Positions 1 through 8,960 of a DNA stretch of 64,000 bases are shown one piece after another. Source of the stretch: Amycolatopsis sp. EV170708-02-1. GTDB taxonomy: Bacteria > Actinomycetota > Actinomycetes > Mycobacteriales > Pseudonocardiaceae. Numbering within the stretch: position 1 is the first letter of the stretch; each line of letters begins with the position of its first letter. The stretch spans positions 1,240,001-1,304,000 of the forward strand of contig NZ_CP092497.1 of NCBI RefSeq assembly GCF_022479115.1, written 5' to 3'. Below the pieces are notes generated by a model. That model did no database searches and was not told the origin of the DNA. It was given only the letters and a program-made list of their open reading frames with translations. The translations under genes and the position numbers were made by a program.

Positions 1-1172
1 ACCCGCTCGGCCACGACGGACTCGTCGAGTTTGCCGTCGAAGGTCTCGGCCTCGGTGCCGTCCTCGTCGGAGTAACCGAAGACGCCGACCGCGTCCAGGC
101 GGGCGCCGTTCAGGAAGCGCTCCAGCTCGGCGAGGTCCTCCTCGGTCTCGCCGGGGAACCCGACGATGACGTTGGTGCGGATGCCGGCGTTGGGCGAGTG
201 CTCCCGGATCTGGTCGCACAGCGCGAGGAACGAATCCGTCGAGCCGAAGCGGCGCATGCGGCGCAGCACGGTCTCGCTGGAGTGCTGGAAGGACAGGTCG
301 AAGTAGTCGGCGACGCCCGGGGTGGTCGCGATGGCCTTGACCAGGCCGGGGCGCGTCTCGGCGGGCTGCAGGTACGAGACGCGGACGCGTTCGATCCCGG
401 GAACCGCGGCCAGGCGCGGCACCAGCAGCTCCAGCGCGCGGGCGCCGTCGCGGCCGAAGTCCTTGCCGTAGGAGGTGGAGTTCTCCGAGACGAGGAAGAC
501 CTCCTTGACGCCGTTCTCCGCGAGCCACATCGCCTCGGCGACGATCTCGTCCGGCTGCCGCGACACGAACGACCCGCGGAACGACGGGATCGCGCAGAAC
601 GAACAGCGACGGTCGCACCCGGAGGCGATCTTCAGCGCGGCGACCGGGGAGGTGTCGAGCCTGGTCCGCAGCACCCGCGGGCCCCAGCCGTGCTGCGCGT
701 GCCCCGGCACCTCGACCGACTCGGCGGCGGTCGGACGCTGGACCGGGCTGATCGGCAGCAGCTTGCGGCGGTCGGACGGCGTGTGCGACTCGACCTTGCG
801 GCCGGCCACGACGTCGTCGAGACGCTCGGCGAGGTCCGCGTAGTGGTCGAAGCCCAGGACCGCGTCGGCCTCCGGCAGGCTCTCGGCCAGCTCGTTGCCG
901 TAGCGCTCGGCCATGCAGCCGACGGCGACGACCTTCTTGCCGGTGTCGGAGGCCGCGAGCAGCGTGTCGACGGAGTCCTTCTTGGCGGACTCGACGAAGC
1001 CGCAGGTGTTGACGACCACGACGTCGGAGTCCTCGGGCTCGGCGGCGAGCTCCCAGCCGCCCGCCGCCAGCCGTCCGGCGAGTTCCTCGGAATCGACCTC
1101 GTTGCGGGCGCAACCGAGGGTCAACAAGGAAACGCGACGGGTGGCGACAGGATCAGTGGTGGGAGAAGGCAC
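1..1172 (-). CDS. rimO: Ribosomal protein S12 methylthiotransferase RimO (3' end cut by window edge)
   Basis: RimO is a radical-SAM enzyme that adds a methylthio group to the conserved aspartate of ribosomal protein S12. The minus-strand reading frame opens [20 protein letters not shown], followed by the [10 protein letters not shown] segment of the N-terminal iron-sulphur domain. The radical-SAM cluster motif CDRRCSFC lies near positions 590-616. About 390 codons are present, so the TRAM-containing C-terminus is off the window. GTG at 1172 was chosen because the frame begins there and a TACCCT box (1180-1185, minus strand) sits 7 nt upstream, suggesting a leaderless transcript. MiaB is the main alternative, but the start of the protein matches RimO better. 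Confidence 0.9.
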   Translation of the reverse strand, partial: MPSPTTDPVATRRVSLLTLGCARNEVDSEELAGRLAAGGWELAAEPEDSDVVVVNTCGFVESAKKDSVDTLLAASDTGKKVVAVGCMAERYGNELAESLPEADAVLGFDHYADLAERLDDVVAGRKVESHTPSDRRKLLPISPVQRPTAAESVEVPGHAQHGWGPRVLRTRLDTSPVAALKIASGCDRRCSFCAIPSFRGSFVSRQPDEIVAEAMWLAENGVKEVFLVSENSTSYGKDFGRDGARALELLVPRLAAVPGIERVRVSYLQPAETRPGLVKAIATTPGVADYFDLSFQHSSETVLRRMRRFGSTDSFLALCDQIREHSPNAGIRTNVIVGFPGETEEDLAELERFLNGARLDAVGVFGYSDEDGTEAETFDGKLDESVVAER

Positions 1173-1260
1173 GTGCCTTAGGGTAGCTGGCCTGTTCGCG
1201 GGGTCGGCGATCGCTCGCTCGGGCGAGCCCTCGGCCGGGCCGGGCGCCGGGGATGGCTTA

Positions 1261-1788
1261 ATGGTGGACGTGCCCTCAGACCCTCTCCCACACCGCCGCC
1301 CCACCGTCCGCCGGGCGCGGATCGCGGACGTCCGCAAGATCAAGGCGCTGGTCGACTCCGACGCCGGGACGGTGCTGCTGGAGAAGGAACTCGTCACCCT
1401 CTACGAGAGCGTCCAGGAGTTCTGGGTGGTCGAGGACGGCGACGACGTGCTCGGCTGCGGCGCGCTCCACGTCCTGTGGGAGGACATCGCCGAGCTGCGC
1501 ACCATCGCGGTCGACAAGGACTCCCGGGGTCGCGGCATCGGGCACGCGCTGGTGGCGCAGCTGATCGATTTCGCCCGCGAGATCGGGCTGAAGCGGCTGT
1601 TCGTGCTGACCTTCGAGACCCACTTCTTCGCCGGACACGGGTTCGTCGAGATCGACGGCACTCCGGTGACACAGGAGGTCTACGAGGAGATGCGGCGCTC
1701 GGCCGATCCGGGCGTCGCGGAGTTCCTCGACCTGCCGTACGTGAAGCCGAACACCTTGGGCAACAGCCGGATGCTGCTGGAGCTGTAG
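1261..1788 (+). CDS. argA: GNAT amino-acid N-acetyltransferase (ArgA-type)
   Basis: A 175-residue single-domain GNAT acetyltransferase. It probably acetylates glutamate at the first step of arginine synthesis, like the short ArgA found beside ftsK in mycobacteria. The acetyl-CoA binding loop reads [11 protein letters not shown] in the middle of the protein, preceded by strands typical of the fold ([10 protein letters not shown]). The C-terminus ([21 protein letters not shown]) is typical of this short family. The frame is open further upstream, but homology to the fold begins just after the ATG at 1261. Gene order with rimO and ftsK supports the assignment. Substrate is inferred from family and context only. 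Confidence 0.7.
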   Translation: MVDVPSDPLPHRRPTVRRARIADVRKIKALVDSDAGTVLLEKELVTLYESVQEFWVVEDGDDVLGCGALHVLWEDIAELRTIAVDKDSRGRGIGHALVAQLIDFAREIGLKRLFVLTFETHFFAGHGFVEIDGTPVTQEVYEEMRRSADPGVAEFLDLPYVKPNTLGNSRMLLEL

Positions 1789-1790
1789 CT

Positions 1791-1868
1791 GAAGGGCGCT
1801 TTCCCCGCATAGGACGCGGTGAAGGGCGCTTTCACCGCATCACATGCGGTGAAGGACGCTTTCAGCCC
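1791..1868. repeat. Intergenic 30-bp tandem repeat, family C
   Basis: Three copies of GAAGGRCGCTTTC begin at 1791, 1821 and 1851, an exact 30-bp period. They are separated by short palindromes such as ACCGCATCACATGCGGT. The same unit recurs at 39223-39295 and 60025-60103. It lies between convergent genes, and the stop codon of the minus-strand CGNR gene is inside the last unit, so it probably acts as a terminator or transcript 3' structure. Confidence 0.8.
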
Positions 1869-2389
1869 TTCTTCGCGTGCCTGGCGACCCGCACCCGGTT
1901 GCCGCACAGCGACGGCGTGCACCACACGCGCCTGCTGTTGGCCGCCACGAACAGCATCGAGCAATCGTGCGCGCCGCATCGCCGCAGCCGAGCGGCACGC
2001 GGCCCGGACACGAGGTCGATCGCCGCGACCGCGACCGCGGCGAGGGCGATCTCGCCGCCGTCCTCGCCGTGCCAGCAGGTCTCCGCGCCCTCGGCGGTCA
2101 GCCGCGGGCTGGTCGGGACGGCGGCCGCGGCCGCGTTCACCCGCTCCACCGCCCACGCCTCGGGCTCCCGCGCCGCCACGACCGCTTCCAGCAGCTCGCG
2201 CACCGCCGAACGCAGCCGCCTCGTCTGCTCGGCCGACGGTGCCCGGGCGCCCTCGGGCAGCGCCTGTGTCGCCCAGAACTTCGCATGGCCGTCGTCAAGC
2301 AGATCGACCGACGGCGAGACGGCCAGCATGACCGTGTCGGCGAGGTTCACCGCGAGATCGTCACCGGGAAGCGAGTCGAGATCGAGCAT
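1862..2389 (-). CDS. CGNR zinc-finger (ABATE-domain) regulator
   Basis: A 175-residue protein with an N-terminal ABATE-type helical region and a C-terminal CGNR zinc finger. The finger is visible as RRCGAHDCSMLFV followed by RRVWCTPSLCGNRVRVARH, giving four cysteines and the signature Cys-Gly-Asn-Arg. Such proteins are presumed transcription factors. The gene is divergent from a hydrolase/nitroreductase pair, with a perfect 9-bp inverted repeat in the shared intergenic region, so it likely regulates that pair and itself (inference). ATG at 2389 follows an AAGG. The stop codon lies inside the family C repeat. Confidence 0.8.
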   Translation of the reverse strand: MLDLDSLPGDDLAVNLADTVMLAVSPSVDLLDDGHAKFWATQALPEGARAPSAEQTRRLRSAVRELLEAVVAAREPEAWAVERVNAAAAAVPTSPRLTAEGAETCWHGEDGGEIALAAVAVAAIDLVSGPRAARLRRCGAHDCSMLFVAANSRRVWCTPSLCGNRVRVARHAKKG

Positions 2390-2408
2390 GCCTTGACACT
2401 ATCAGGTA

Positions 2409-2438
2409 CTAATGGTTCGAGACAGTTTTAACCATTAG
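2409..2438. promoter_or_regulatory. Inverted repeat between CGNR regulator and hydrolase (candidate operator)
   Basis: CTAATGGTT (2409-2417) and AACCATTAG (2430-2438) form a perfect 9-bp inverted repeat with a 12-nt spacer, in an AT-rich patch that stands out from its surroundings. A TTGACA hexamer lies at 2393-2398. The dyad ends just before the hydrolase ribosome binding site AGGGAG (2437-2442). This is the expected place for a divergent operator; function is inferred. Confidence 0.55.
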
Positions 2439-2447
2439 GGAGTGTTC

Positions 2448-3293
2448 ATGGCGACCATCCGGCACCGTTCCGTCAAACTCGGCGACGTCGAGGTCTTCTA
2501 TCGCGAAGCCGGTGACCCCGAAGCGCCCGTTTTGCTTCTGCTGCACGGCTTCCCGACGTCTTCGCACCAGTTCGTTCGGTTGATGCGGCGTCTCGCCGGA
2601 CGGTGGCGGCTCATCGCCCCGGACCTGCCGGGCTTCGGGCAGACTGTCACGCCCGAGGGCTTCACGTTCACCTTCGACCGGCTCGCGGAGGTCGTCGGCG
2701 AGTTCGTGGACGCGCTGGAACTGCGGCGGTACGCGCTCTACGTCTTCGATTTCGGTGCCCCGACGGGCCTGCGGCTGGCCGTCTCGCGGCCGTCCCAGAT
2801 CACGGCGCTGATCACGCAGAACGGCAACGCCTACGTCGAGGGGCTCGGCCCGGCGATGCCGGACTTCCCCTCCCTCACCGACGAAGCCGAGGCGCGGCGC
2901 GGGTTCGAGAAGATCCTCGAACCGGACCAGATCGAGTACCAGTACACCGGCGCCCGCGATCCGGAGACCATCGATCCCGCGAACTACCTGCTGGACCAGT
3001 ACTTCCTGGAGCGTCCCGGGCGCGCGGAGGCGATGCTGGACCTGTTCTGGGACTACCGGAACAACCCGCCCGCGTACCCGAAGTTCCAGGCGTGGCTGCG
3101 CGAAGCCCAGCCGCCCGTGCTCGCCGTGTGGGGTCGTAACGACCCGTTCTTCGTCCCGGCGGGAGCCGAGGCTTTCCGGAATGATGTCCCCTCGGCGGAG
3201 GTCCACCTCTTCGACACCGGGCACTTCGCGCTGGAAGAGGACCTCGAACCGATCAGCGAGCTGATCGACCGCTTCCTGGCGGCGCATCTCTAG
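2448..3293 (+). CDS. Alpha/beta hydrolase, dehalogenase/epoxide-hydrolase type
   Basis: A 281-residue cytosolic alpha/beta hydrolase. The oxyanion-hole motif LLHGFPTSSHQF is near residue 32. The nucleophile elbow reads YVFDFGAPTG, with Asp where serine hydrolases have Ser, as in haloalkane dehalogenases and epoxide hydrolases. The acid region is VWGRNDPFF and the catalytic histidine is in DTGHFALEED. ATG 2448 is preferred over GTG 2442 because AGGGAG at 2437-2442 gives a 5-nt spacing. It is followed 11 nt later by a nitroreductase, so the two are probably co-transcribed under the divergent CGNR regulator, perhaps for a xenobiotic or reactive-electrophile response (inference). Substrate unknown. 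Confidence 0.8.
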   Translation: MATIRHRSVKLGDVEVFYREAGDPEAPVLLLLHGFPTSSHQFVRLMRRLAGRWRLIAPDLPGFGQTVTPEGFTFTFDRLAEVVGEFVDALELRRYALYVFDFGAPTGLRLAVSRPSQITALITQNGNAYVEGLGPAMPDFPSLTDEAEARRGFEKILEPDQIEYQYTGARDPETIDPANYLLDQYFLERPGRAEAMLDLFWDYRNNPPAYPKFQAWLREAQPPVLAVWGRNDPFFVPAGAEAFRNDVPSAEVHLFDTGHFALEEDLEPISELIDRFLAAHL

Positions 3294-3304
3294 AAGGGCG
3301 GCAT

Positions 3305-3946
3305 ATGGACACCACGGTCACCGACCACCTGCTGAGCACGACACGAGCGGTCCGCCGCAAACTCGACCTGGACCGGCCGGTGGAACCCGAAGTGCTCGAC
3401 GAATGCCTGCGGCTCGCGCTGCAGGCGCCCACACCGGGCAACCAGCAGGCATGGCGATGGCTCGTCGTGCGGGATCAGGGTGTGAAGGACCGGCTGTCCG
3501 AGCTGTTCCGGCGGGCCGGAAAGGCGTACCTGGAGACGAACGCGGCGGCGCTGGGCGAGGCCATCACCGAGCCTTTGGTGGCGCGGGCGTTCGCTTCGGG
3601 GCAGCACCTGATCGACGTGATCGACCGGGTGCCCGTGTTCGTCATCCCGTGCCTGACCGGCAGGCCGAGCGGCGACAACGCGACCGACGCCGCCTTCTAC
3701 GGCGGGATCTTCCCGGCGGTGTGGAACTTCCAGCTGGCGCTGCGGTCACGAGGCCTCGGCTCGACACTCACGACGTACCACCTGACCCACGAGGCGGAGG
3801 CGGCCGAGATCCTCGGCATCCCGTCCGGCGTCACGCAGGCCGGGCTGCTGCCCGTCGCCTACACGACAGTGCCGGACTTCAAACCCGCGGCGCGCGTGCC
3901 GCTGTCCGAGGTCGCCTATCTCGACGGCTGGGGCAATCCGCTTTAA
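3305..3946 (+). CDS. Nitroreductase-family FMN oxidoreductase
   Basis: A 213-residue flavoprotein of the nitroreductase superfamily, expected to use FMN and NAD(P)H. The hallmark N-terminal segment RAVRRKLDLDRPVEPEVL is followed by APTPGNQQAWRW, the usual FMN-contact region. The later GLGSTLTTYHL and ILGIPSGVTQAGLLPVAY segments match the second half of the fold. A ribosome binding site AAGGGCGG precedes ATG 3305. It forms an operon with the upstream hydrolase and overlaps the convergent lipoprotein gene by 4 bp. The natural substrate cannot be deduced. Confidence 0.85.
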   Translation: MDTTVTDHLLSTTRAVRRKLDLDRPVEPEVLDECLRLALQAPTPGNQQAWRWLVVRDQGVKDRLSELFRRAGKAYLETNAAALGEAITEPLVARAFASGQHLIDVIDRVPVFVIPCLTGRPSGDNATDAAFYGGIFPAVWNFQLALRSRGLGSTLTTYHLTHEAEAAEILGIPSGVTQAGLLPVAYTTVPDFKPAARVPLSEVAYLDGWGNPL

Positions 3947-4416
3947 GCCTTGGACACCCGCAGGGTGACCTGGTCGCCCCCCGAACTCACGGCGACCAGG
4001 TCCACCCGGCAGGCGGCGAACTCGACGGACTGCCTGCCACCACGTCCGGTGGAGGCGAGGGCCGCCGTCGTCCGCTCACCGCGTCCCGGTTCGGCCAAGG
4101 TCAGCTCGACCACGGCCTCCCCTTCCCAGACGCAGACCATTCCCGTGGCGCAGCGGGAATCGGACATCAGGCGAGCGAAGCGGATACTGACGTCCTTCGA
4201 CGCGACTTCGGCCGTGTCACCGGTCTTGAGGACGACGGTCTCCCCCAGCTCGACGCTGTCCTGAGCGTCGCTGGCCGGCTGAGGCCGCTGCACCGGCGCG
4301 GGCTGGGCCGCCGGGGGCTGGGCCGGCGCCGGTTGTTCGCGCGCGGAGGAGCTGCCGGCTCCGCAGGCGAGGCCGGCCAGTGCGCAGAAGACGACGAGCA
4401 GCTTCTTGAGGTCCAC
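3943..4416 (-). CDS. Small secreted lipoprotein
   Basis: A 157-residue exported protein of unknown function. The signal peptide MDLKKLLVVFCALAG ends in lipobox LACG with lipidation at Cys18. A Ser/Pro/Ala/Gln-rich linker (about residues 20-55) follows, then a compact domain of about 100 residues containing two cysteines (SRCATGMVC and AACRVDLVAV). Basic and acidic residues alternate in strand-like segments, suggesting a small beta-domain outside the membrane. It lies immediately downstream of rloB on the same strand (43-bp gap) but shows no link to it by content. Confidence 0.7.
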   Translation of the reverse strand: MDLKKLLVVFCALAGLACGAGSSSAREQPAPAQPPAAQPAPVQRPQPASDAQDSVELGETVVLKTGDTAEVASKDVSIRFARLMSDSRCATGMVCVWEGEAVVELTLAEPGRGERTTAALASTGRGGRQSVEFAACRVDLVAVSSGGDQVTLRVSKA

Positions 4417-4459
4417 GGGCTAAGGACGTAGCGGAGGCTCCGGTCCGTTGCATCGGTCT

Positions 4460-5035
4460 TCAGCTGATCTTTTCGACCAAGGCCCAGACGCCCGTGGACG
4501 GGTTGTGGCCGTGCTCGAAACCCAGCTCGACGTCGTGTTTCTTCGCGCGCTGGACGGCGGATCCGACCCCGCTCTCGTAATCCGCGAACCGCAACGCCGA
4601 CTTGCTGAAGCCCGGCACGTGCTTGATCAGGCGTTTCGCGACGTCGCCGTAGCACGTCAGCGGCGCCGAACAGGCCTCGAAATGCAACAACAGCCAGAAC
4701 TCGAAACAGGGGTTCGAGATCGCCAGGTTGACCTGAAGCCTGCGCGCGGTCGTCGCCGCCTTGTCGAGGTCGAACTCGTCGACATCGACCACGCACCACA
4801 CCTCGTCGTGCGTTCCCTCCGCGCGATCGCGCATCCCCGCCGCGTACTTGACCACGGCTTCCGGGTCTCCGCGCTTCGCTTTGATCTTGATCGTGATAGC
4901 GGGGTTGCGACGAGCCCGTTTGAGTCCTTCGAAGTACGCGGGCTCCGTGGCCTCGGCACCGCAGACGACGAGCATCGACGTTCGCTGTTCCCGGAACGCC
5001 GATCGCCGCCGACCGCTGTTCTCCCGGCGGGTCAT
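4460..5035 (-). CDS. rloB: RloB-family nuclease-like protein
   Basis: A 191-residue member of the RloB family, small proteins with a Toprim-like fold found next to RloA ATPases. Three family blocks are visible: [15 protein letters not shown] near residue 25 (conserved Glu), [10 protein letters not shown] (a DxD metal-binding pair), and [14 protein letters not shown]. The last is the most diagnostic. Its start overlaps the rloA stop as ATGA (5032-5035), so the two are translationally coupled. Known of the family: RloA/RloB were first noted as restriction-linked genes, and the architecture resembles OLD and PARIS defence modules. A role in cleaving nucleic acid during abortive infection is inference. 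Confidence 0.85.
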   Translation of the reverse strand: MTRRENSGRRRSAFREQRTSMLVVCGAEATEPAYFEGLKRARRNPAITIKIKAKRGDPEAVVKYAAGMRDRAEGTHDEVWCVVDVDEFDLDKAATTARRLQVNLAISNPCFEFWLLLHFEACSAPLTCYGDVAKRLIKHVPGFSKSALRFADYESGVGSAVQRAKKHDVELGFEHGHNPSTGVWALVEKIS

Positions 5036-6261
5036 CTGCCCAGCACTGCCTCGGTGAAGTCGCCCAGTACCGGCACGGCCCCGTAGCTACCAGCGAGATA
5101 ACGCCGTTCGGTGTTCTGGTCTTTGCGCGGTTTGAAGTCCGTGAGCGGATACAGCTCGCTGGCGCCCGCGGTGTTCTTGTCGACGAACCAGATCTGGTCC
5201 CGTTCCAGGACGCTGCCACCGAGCATGGTGCCCTGGAGACTCGTGTCGTGGGTGGTGAAGACGAGCTGGGCGCCGTTGGGGTTGGTCACTTCGGACTGAA
5301 AGAGGCTCACGAGCTTCGCGGTCAGCATCGGATGCAGGCTCGAGTCGATCTCGTCGACGACGAGAACCTGCGCTTCGTCGAGCGCGTCCAGAACGGTCGG
5401 GATGAGCCTGAGCCAATTCCTGGTCCCAGCGGACTCGTCGTGCAGTTCGAACGGTGATTCGGCATCACCGTGCCAGAACCTCAGCCTCCATCGTGGCCCG
5501 GATACGGAACCGGCACCCCGCCCTGTCAGGAGCCGCACGTCCCGTTGGCTCGGCGCCTCATCGACCTGCTCCGCGAGGACATCCGCGATTCCCACATCAG
5601 CGGCGGTGAGCAAGGACAGCAACCGGTGGCTATTGCGTGCGTCGCGTTGCAGGAAATGGCCCACTCGGCTCCCCACGTCGTCGGAAGCCCACGTCCCCTC
5701 GGCCGACACGATCCGGAGAGATTGCTCGAACCAGCGATACACCGGCATCAACGGGCCGAGTTCGAGTCCGGAGCAGAAGCTCAGCAAGAGCACGTCACCA
5801 CGGATCAACTCTTCCAGAGCGGCGAACTTACTCTTCAAACTCGCCGAAGTGGAACCGAATCGAAGGTCGTCTCCCGTTCGCTCGAACACCACCCGCCGAC
5901 GCTTTTCGGGATAGGCATACAGCCATTCCTCGACGACCGCATCGTCACTCGCTCGGAAGCCGTACGTGTACCGCGTTCCTTCGGCAAGGATTTCGATCAC
6001 GAACGTCGACGGCCGCTCCACCGCTTGGGGATCCAACCGGAATACGCTGCGTGGCCAAGCGCCGAGAAGTTTCGACGTCAGCACTCCGACCGCCATGTAG
6101 GTCAGCCCGTCGAGCAGGTTCGACTTGCCCGAGGCGTTCGCCCCGTAGATGGCCGCCACCGGAACCACCGGGCGGTCGTCCCCCGGCATCGCGGGCATCA
6201 GGAGCAGCTCATGCTCGTCACGGAACGAGCGATGGTTGCCCAACCGAAAGCTCCGGAGCAC
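5032..6261 (-). CDS. rloA: RloA-type AAA_15/OLD-family ATPase
   Basis: A 409-residue SMC/ABC-like ATPase. Walker A reads [13 protein letters not shown] (about residues 39-51), the ABC-signature-like ESAGTRNWL occurs late, Walker B is [14 protein letters not shown], and the switch histidine is in [10 protein letters not shown]. These are the marks of the AAA_15/OLD ATPases that partner RloB. GTG 6261 is preferred to GTG 6270 because AGGGAGG ends at 6270, giving 8-nt spacing, and because the protein then opens [13 protein letters not shown], the canonical start. It is coupled to rloB by a 4-bp overlap. It probably forms an ATP-gated complex with RloB that senses phage infection (inference). Confidence 0.85.
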   Translation of the reverse strand: MLRSFRLGNHRSFRDEHELLLMPAMPGDDRPVVPVAAIYGANASGKSNLLDGLTYMAVGVLTSKLLGAWPRSVFRLDPQAVERPSTFVIEILAEGTRYTYGFRASDDAVVEEWLYAYPEKRRRVVFERTGDDLRFGSTSASLKSKFAALEELIRGDVLLLSFCSGLELGPLMPVYRWFEQSLRIVSAEGTWASDDVGSRVGHFLQRDARNSHRLLSLLTAADVGIADVLAEQVDEAPSQRDVRLLTGRGAGSVSGPRWRLRFWHGDAESPFELHDESAGTRNWLRLIPTVLDALDEAQVLVVDEIDSSLHPMLTAKLVSLFQSEVTNPNGAQLVFTTHDTSLQGTMLGGSVLERDQIWFVDKNTAGASELYPLTDFKPRKDQNTERRYLAGSYGAVPVLGDFTEAVLGR

Positions 6262-6285
6262 CCTGACCACCTCCCTGGCAAAGTT

Positions 6286-6326
6286 TCAGGCCGTTCCATG
6301 CCAGTAAACCGCACAGAACGGCCTGA
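6286..6326. terminator. 11-bp inverted repeat between ftsK and rloA
   Basis: TCAGGCCGTTC (6286-6296) pairs perfectly with GAACGGCCTGA (6316-6326) across a 19-nt loop. It lies just downstream of ftsK and just upstream of rloA on the same strand. It could terminate ftsK transcripts or act as an operator for the rloAB promoter. There is no T-run, as is usual in this group. Confidence 0.5.
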
Positions 6327-6346
6327 AGCATCATCCAGGGCCGGGT

Positions 6347-8845
6347 TCAGTCGTCGGAGATGTCTCCGCCTCCTCCGTCCCCGCCGCCGCGGATCATGAA
6401 CAGCACCGACTCCAGCTCCTCCGGCTTGATCAGCACGTCCCGCGCCTTCGAGCCCTCCGAAGGACCGACGACACCCCGGCTTTCCAGCAGGTCCATCAGC
6501 CGCCCGGCCTTGGCGAAGCCGACCCGCAGCTTCCGCTGCAGCATCGACGTCGAGCCGAACTGCGAGGTGACGATCAGCTCAGCCGCCTGCAACAGCACGT
6601 CGAGGTCGTCGCCGATGTCGGAGTCGATCTCCTTCTTCTCGCCCGCCTTCGCCGCGGTGACGCCGTCCTGGTAGTCCGGCTGTGCCTGCTCCTTGGCGAA
6701 GTTCACCACCGCGGAGATCTCTTCGTCGCCGACGAAGGCGCCCTGGATGCGGACCGGTTTCCCGGCACCCATCGGCAGGTATAGCGCATCACCCATACCG
6801 ATGAGCTTCTCCGCGCCCGGCTGGTCGAGGATGACCCGCGAGTCGGTGAGCGACGAGGTCGCGAACGCCAGCCGCGACGGCACGTTCGTCTTGATCAGGC
6901 CGGTCACGACGTCGACCGACGGACGCTGGGTCGCCAGCACCAGGTGGATACCGGCGGCACGCGCCTTCTGGGTGATCCGGACGATCGCGTCCTCGACGTC
7001 GCGCGGGGCGGTCATCATGAGGTCGGCGAGCTCGTCGACGATGGCCATGATGTACGGGTACGGCTGGTAGACGCGCTCGCTGCCCGGCGGCGCGGTGATC
7101 TCGCCCGAGCGCACCTTCTTGTTGTAGTCGTCGATGTGCCGGACCTTGTTGACCTGCATGTCCTGATAGCGCTGCTCCATCTCCTCCACCAGCCAGGCCA
7201 GCGCCGCGGCGGCCTTCTTCGGCTGGGTGATGATGGGCGTGATCAGGTGCGGGATGCCCTCGTACGGGGTCAGCTCGACCATCTTCGGGTCGATCAGGAT
7301 CATCCGGCACTCGTCCGGCGTCGACCGCGCCAGCAGCGACACCAGCATCGAGTTCACGAAGCTCGACTTACCGGAACCGGTGGACCCCGCCACCAGCAGG
7401 TGCGGCATCTTCGTCAGGTTCGCGGTGACGAAATGGCCCTCGATGTCCTTGCCGAGCCCGATGACCATCGGGTGGTTGTCCTTGACCGTCGACGGCGCGC
7501 GCAGCACGTCGCCGAGGCGCACCATCTCGCGGTCGGAGTTCGGCACCTCGATACCGACGGCGGATTTGCCGGGGATCGGCGCCAGCAGCCGGACGTTGTC
7601 GGTCGCCACCGCGTAGGCGATGTTCTTGGTCAGCGCGGTGATCTTCTCGACCTTCACGCCGGGGCCGAGCTCGACCTCGTACCGGGTGACCGTCGGCCCC
7701 CGCGTGAAGCCGGTGACCTGCGCGTCGACGTTGAACTGCTCCAGCACGCCGGTGATCGCCTCGATCATGGCGTCGTTGGCCTTGCTGCGGGACTTCGGCG
7801 CGTCGCCGAGCTTCAGCAGGTCCGGCGGCGGGAGCTTGTAGTCGCCCTCGACGGTCCTAGTGACCGCCAGCGGCGCCTCGGCCTTCTTCGGCTTCTTCTC
7901 TTCGACAGGCTTGGGAGCGGGCTTCGGCGGGCGCAGCGGCGTCGGCGCTTCGGCCAGCGCGGCCTCGATGTCGAGCTGCTCGCCCTCCTGGTCGGCCGAA
8001 GCCTGGCGGCGGCGCGACGGCTTCCGCAGGCGGACCGACTTCGGATCGGCCTCGGTGACGGCGTCGCGTTCCTCGTGGATGGCCTTGCGCTCGGCCTCGG
8101 CCTCTTCGATCTCTTCGGGGTCGAGACCCCAGTTCCGCAGGCGGTGCGGGATCTCCCGGACCGGCGTCCCGGTGAACACGAGCGTGCCGAACAGCAGCGC
8201 AAGCACCAGCAGCGGCACCGCGACCCACGTGGTGACGCCCATGGTCAGCAGGCCGCCGGAGAACGCGCCGATCACCCCGCCGGCGTACATCCGGCCGTCG
8301 TTGGTCTCGGGCAGCGCGGTGAAGATGTGCAGCAGGCCGAGTACCGCCAGGACCACCAGCAGGGTGCCGATGACCATCCGCGGCCGGGCCTCGGGCACCG
8401 GCTCGGACCGCATCAGCGCGACGGCCACCACGGTGAGCACCAGCGGCAGCGTCACCGCCCCGGCGCCCAGCAGGGAACGGGTGCCGACCTCGACCCAGCC
8501 GCCGATCGGGCCGGCGGCCCGCCACCAGACACCGAACGCGATCACCAGCGCCAGCGCGATGAGACCGAGGGCGAGACCGTCGCGACGGTGCTCGGGTTCC
8601 AGTTCGCGGCCGCGGCCGACCGTACGGGCGAGGGTGCCGAGGCCCTTCGCGAGCAGGTTCCAGGTGCCGCGCACGCCTTTGGCGAACGTGCCGGACGAGC
8701 GCTTCCGCGGCGCCGGTCGCCGTGGAGCGGGCTTCCTCGCAGCCGTTGACCTGGGCTTCGCCGGGGTACGCGGCTTTCGCGCCGGCCCCTTGCTGCCGCC
8801 GCTTCGCGCCGTACTCCGCTTCCTGGTCGTCGACCCGCTAGCCAT
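6347..8845 (-). CDS. ftsK: DNA translocase FtsK
   Basis: FtsK is a septum-anchored hexameric DNA pump that clears the terminus region and aids dimer resolution. The 832-residue protein starts MASGSTTRKRS with a long basic Lys/Arg/Pro tail, followed by about four membrane segments (residues 90-250) and a charged linker. The motor has Walker A VAGSTGSGKSSFV near residue 480 and Walker B-type IVDELADLMM. The C-terminal gamma winged helix that reads KOPS sites is present (QRKLRVGFAKAGRLMDLLES). ATG 8845 was chosen over an upstream in-frame ATG because homology and GTGGAGAC start there. Its neighbours argA and rimO are the usual ones. Confidence 0.95.
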   Translation of the reverse strand: MASGSTTRKRSTARSGGSKGPARKPRTPAKPRSTAARKPAPRRPAPRKRSSGTFAKGVRGTWNLLAKGLGTLARTVGRGRELEPEHRRDGLALGLIALALVIAFGVWWRAAGPIGGWVEVGTRSLLGAGAVTLPLVLTVVAVALMRSEPVPEARPRMVIGTLLVVLAVLGLLHIFTALPETNDGRMYAGGVIGAFSGGLLTMGVTTWVAVPLLVLALLFGTLVFTGTPVREIPHRLRNWGLDPEEIEEAEAERKAIHEERDAVTEADPKSVRLRKPSRRRQASADQEGEQLDIEAALAEAPTPLRPPKPAPKPVEEKKPKKAEAPLAVTRTVEGDYKLPPPDLLKLGDAPKSRSKANDAMIEAITGVLEQFNVDAQVTGFTRGPTVTRYEVELGPGVKVEKITALTKNIAYAVATDNVRLLAPIPGKSAVGIEVPNSDREMVRLGDVLRAPSTVKDNHPMVIGLGKDIEGHFVTANLTKMPHLLVAGSTGSGKSSFVNSMLVSLLARSTPDECRMILIDPKMVELTPYEGIPHLITPIITQPKKAAAALAWLVEEMEQRYQDMQVNKVRHIDDYNKKVRSGEITAPPGSERVYQPYPYIMAIVDELADLMMTAPRDVEDAIVRITQKARAAGIHLVLATQRPSVDVVTGLIKTNVPSRLAFATSSLTDSRVILDQPGAEKLIGMGDALYLPMGAGKPVRIQGAFVGDEEISAVVNFAKEQAQPDYQDGVTAAKAGEKKEIDSDIGDDLDVLLQAAELIVTSQFGSTSMLQRKLRVGFAKAGRLMDLLESRGVVGPSEGSKARDVLIKPEELESVLFMIRGGGDGGGGDISDD

Positions 8846-8960
8846 GTCTCCACGGTAACCGCCTCGACCCTCCAGCCCCGGCTGCCACTCGGAGCACATC
8901 CGGAACATTCGTCTCAGGTCACAGCTTGAGCGGCCATCCGGGTGAAAAGGGGTTCATGAC

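Noticed and set aside
1791..1868. CRISPR-like array from 30-bp spaced repeats
   Set aside because: Spacing sequences are themselves related palindromes, there are only three units, and no cas genes are present.
4460..6261. Calling the RloAB pair a PARIS system
   Set aside because: The second protein has RloB signatures, not the DUF4435 pattern of AriB. The shared ATPase-plus-Toprim-like logic is noted, but the name is not transferred.
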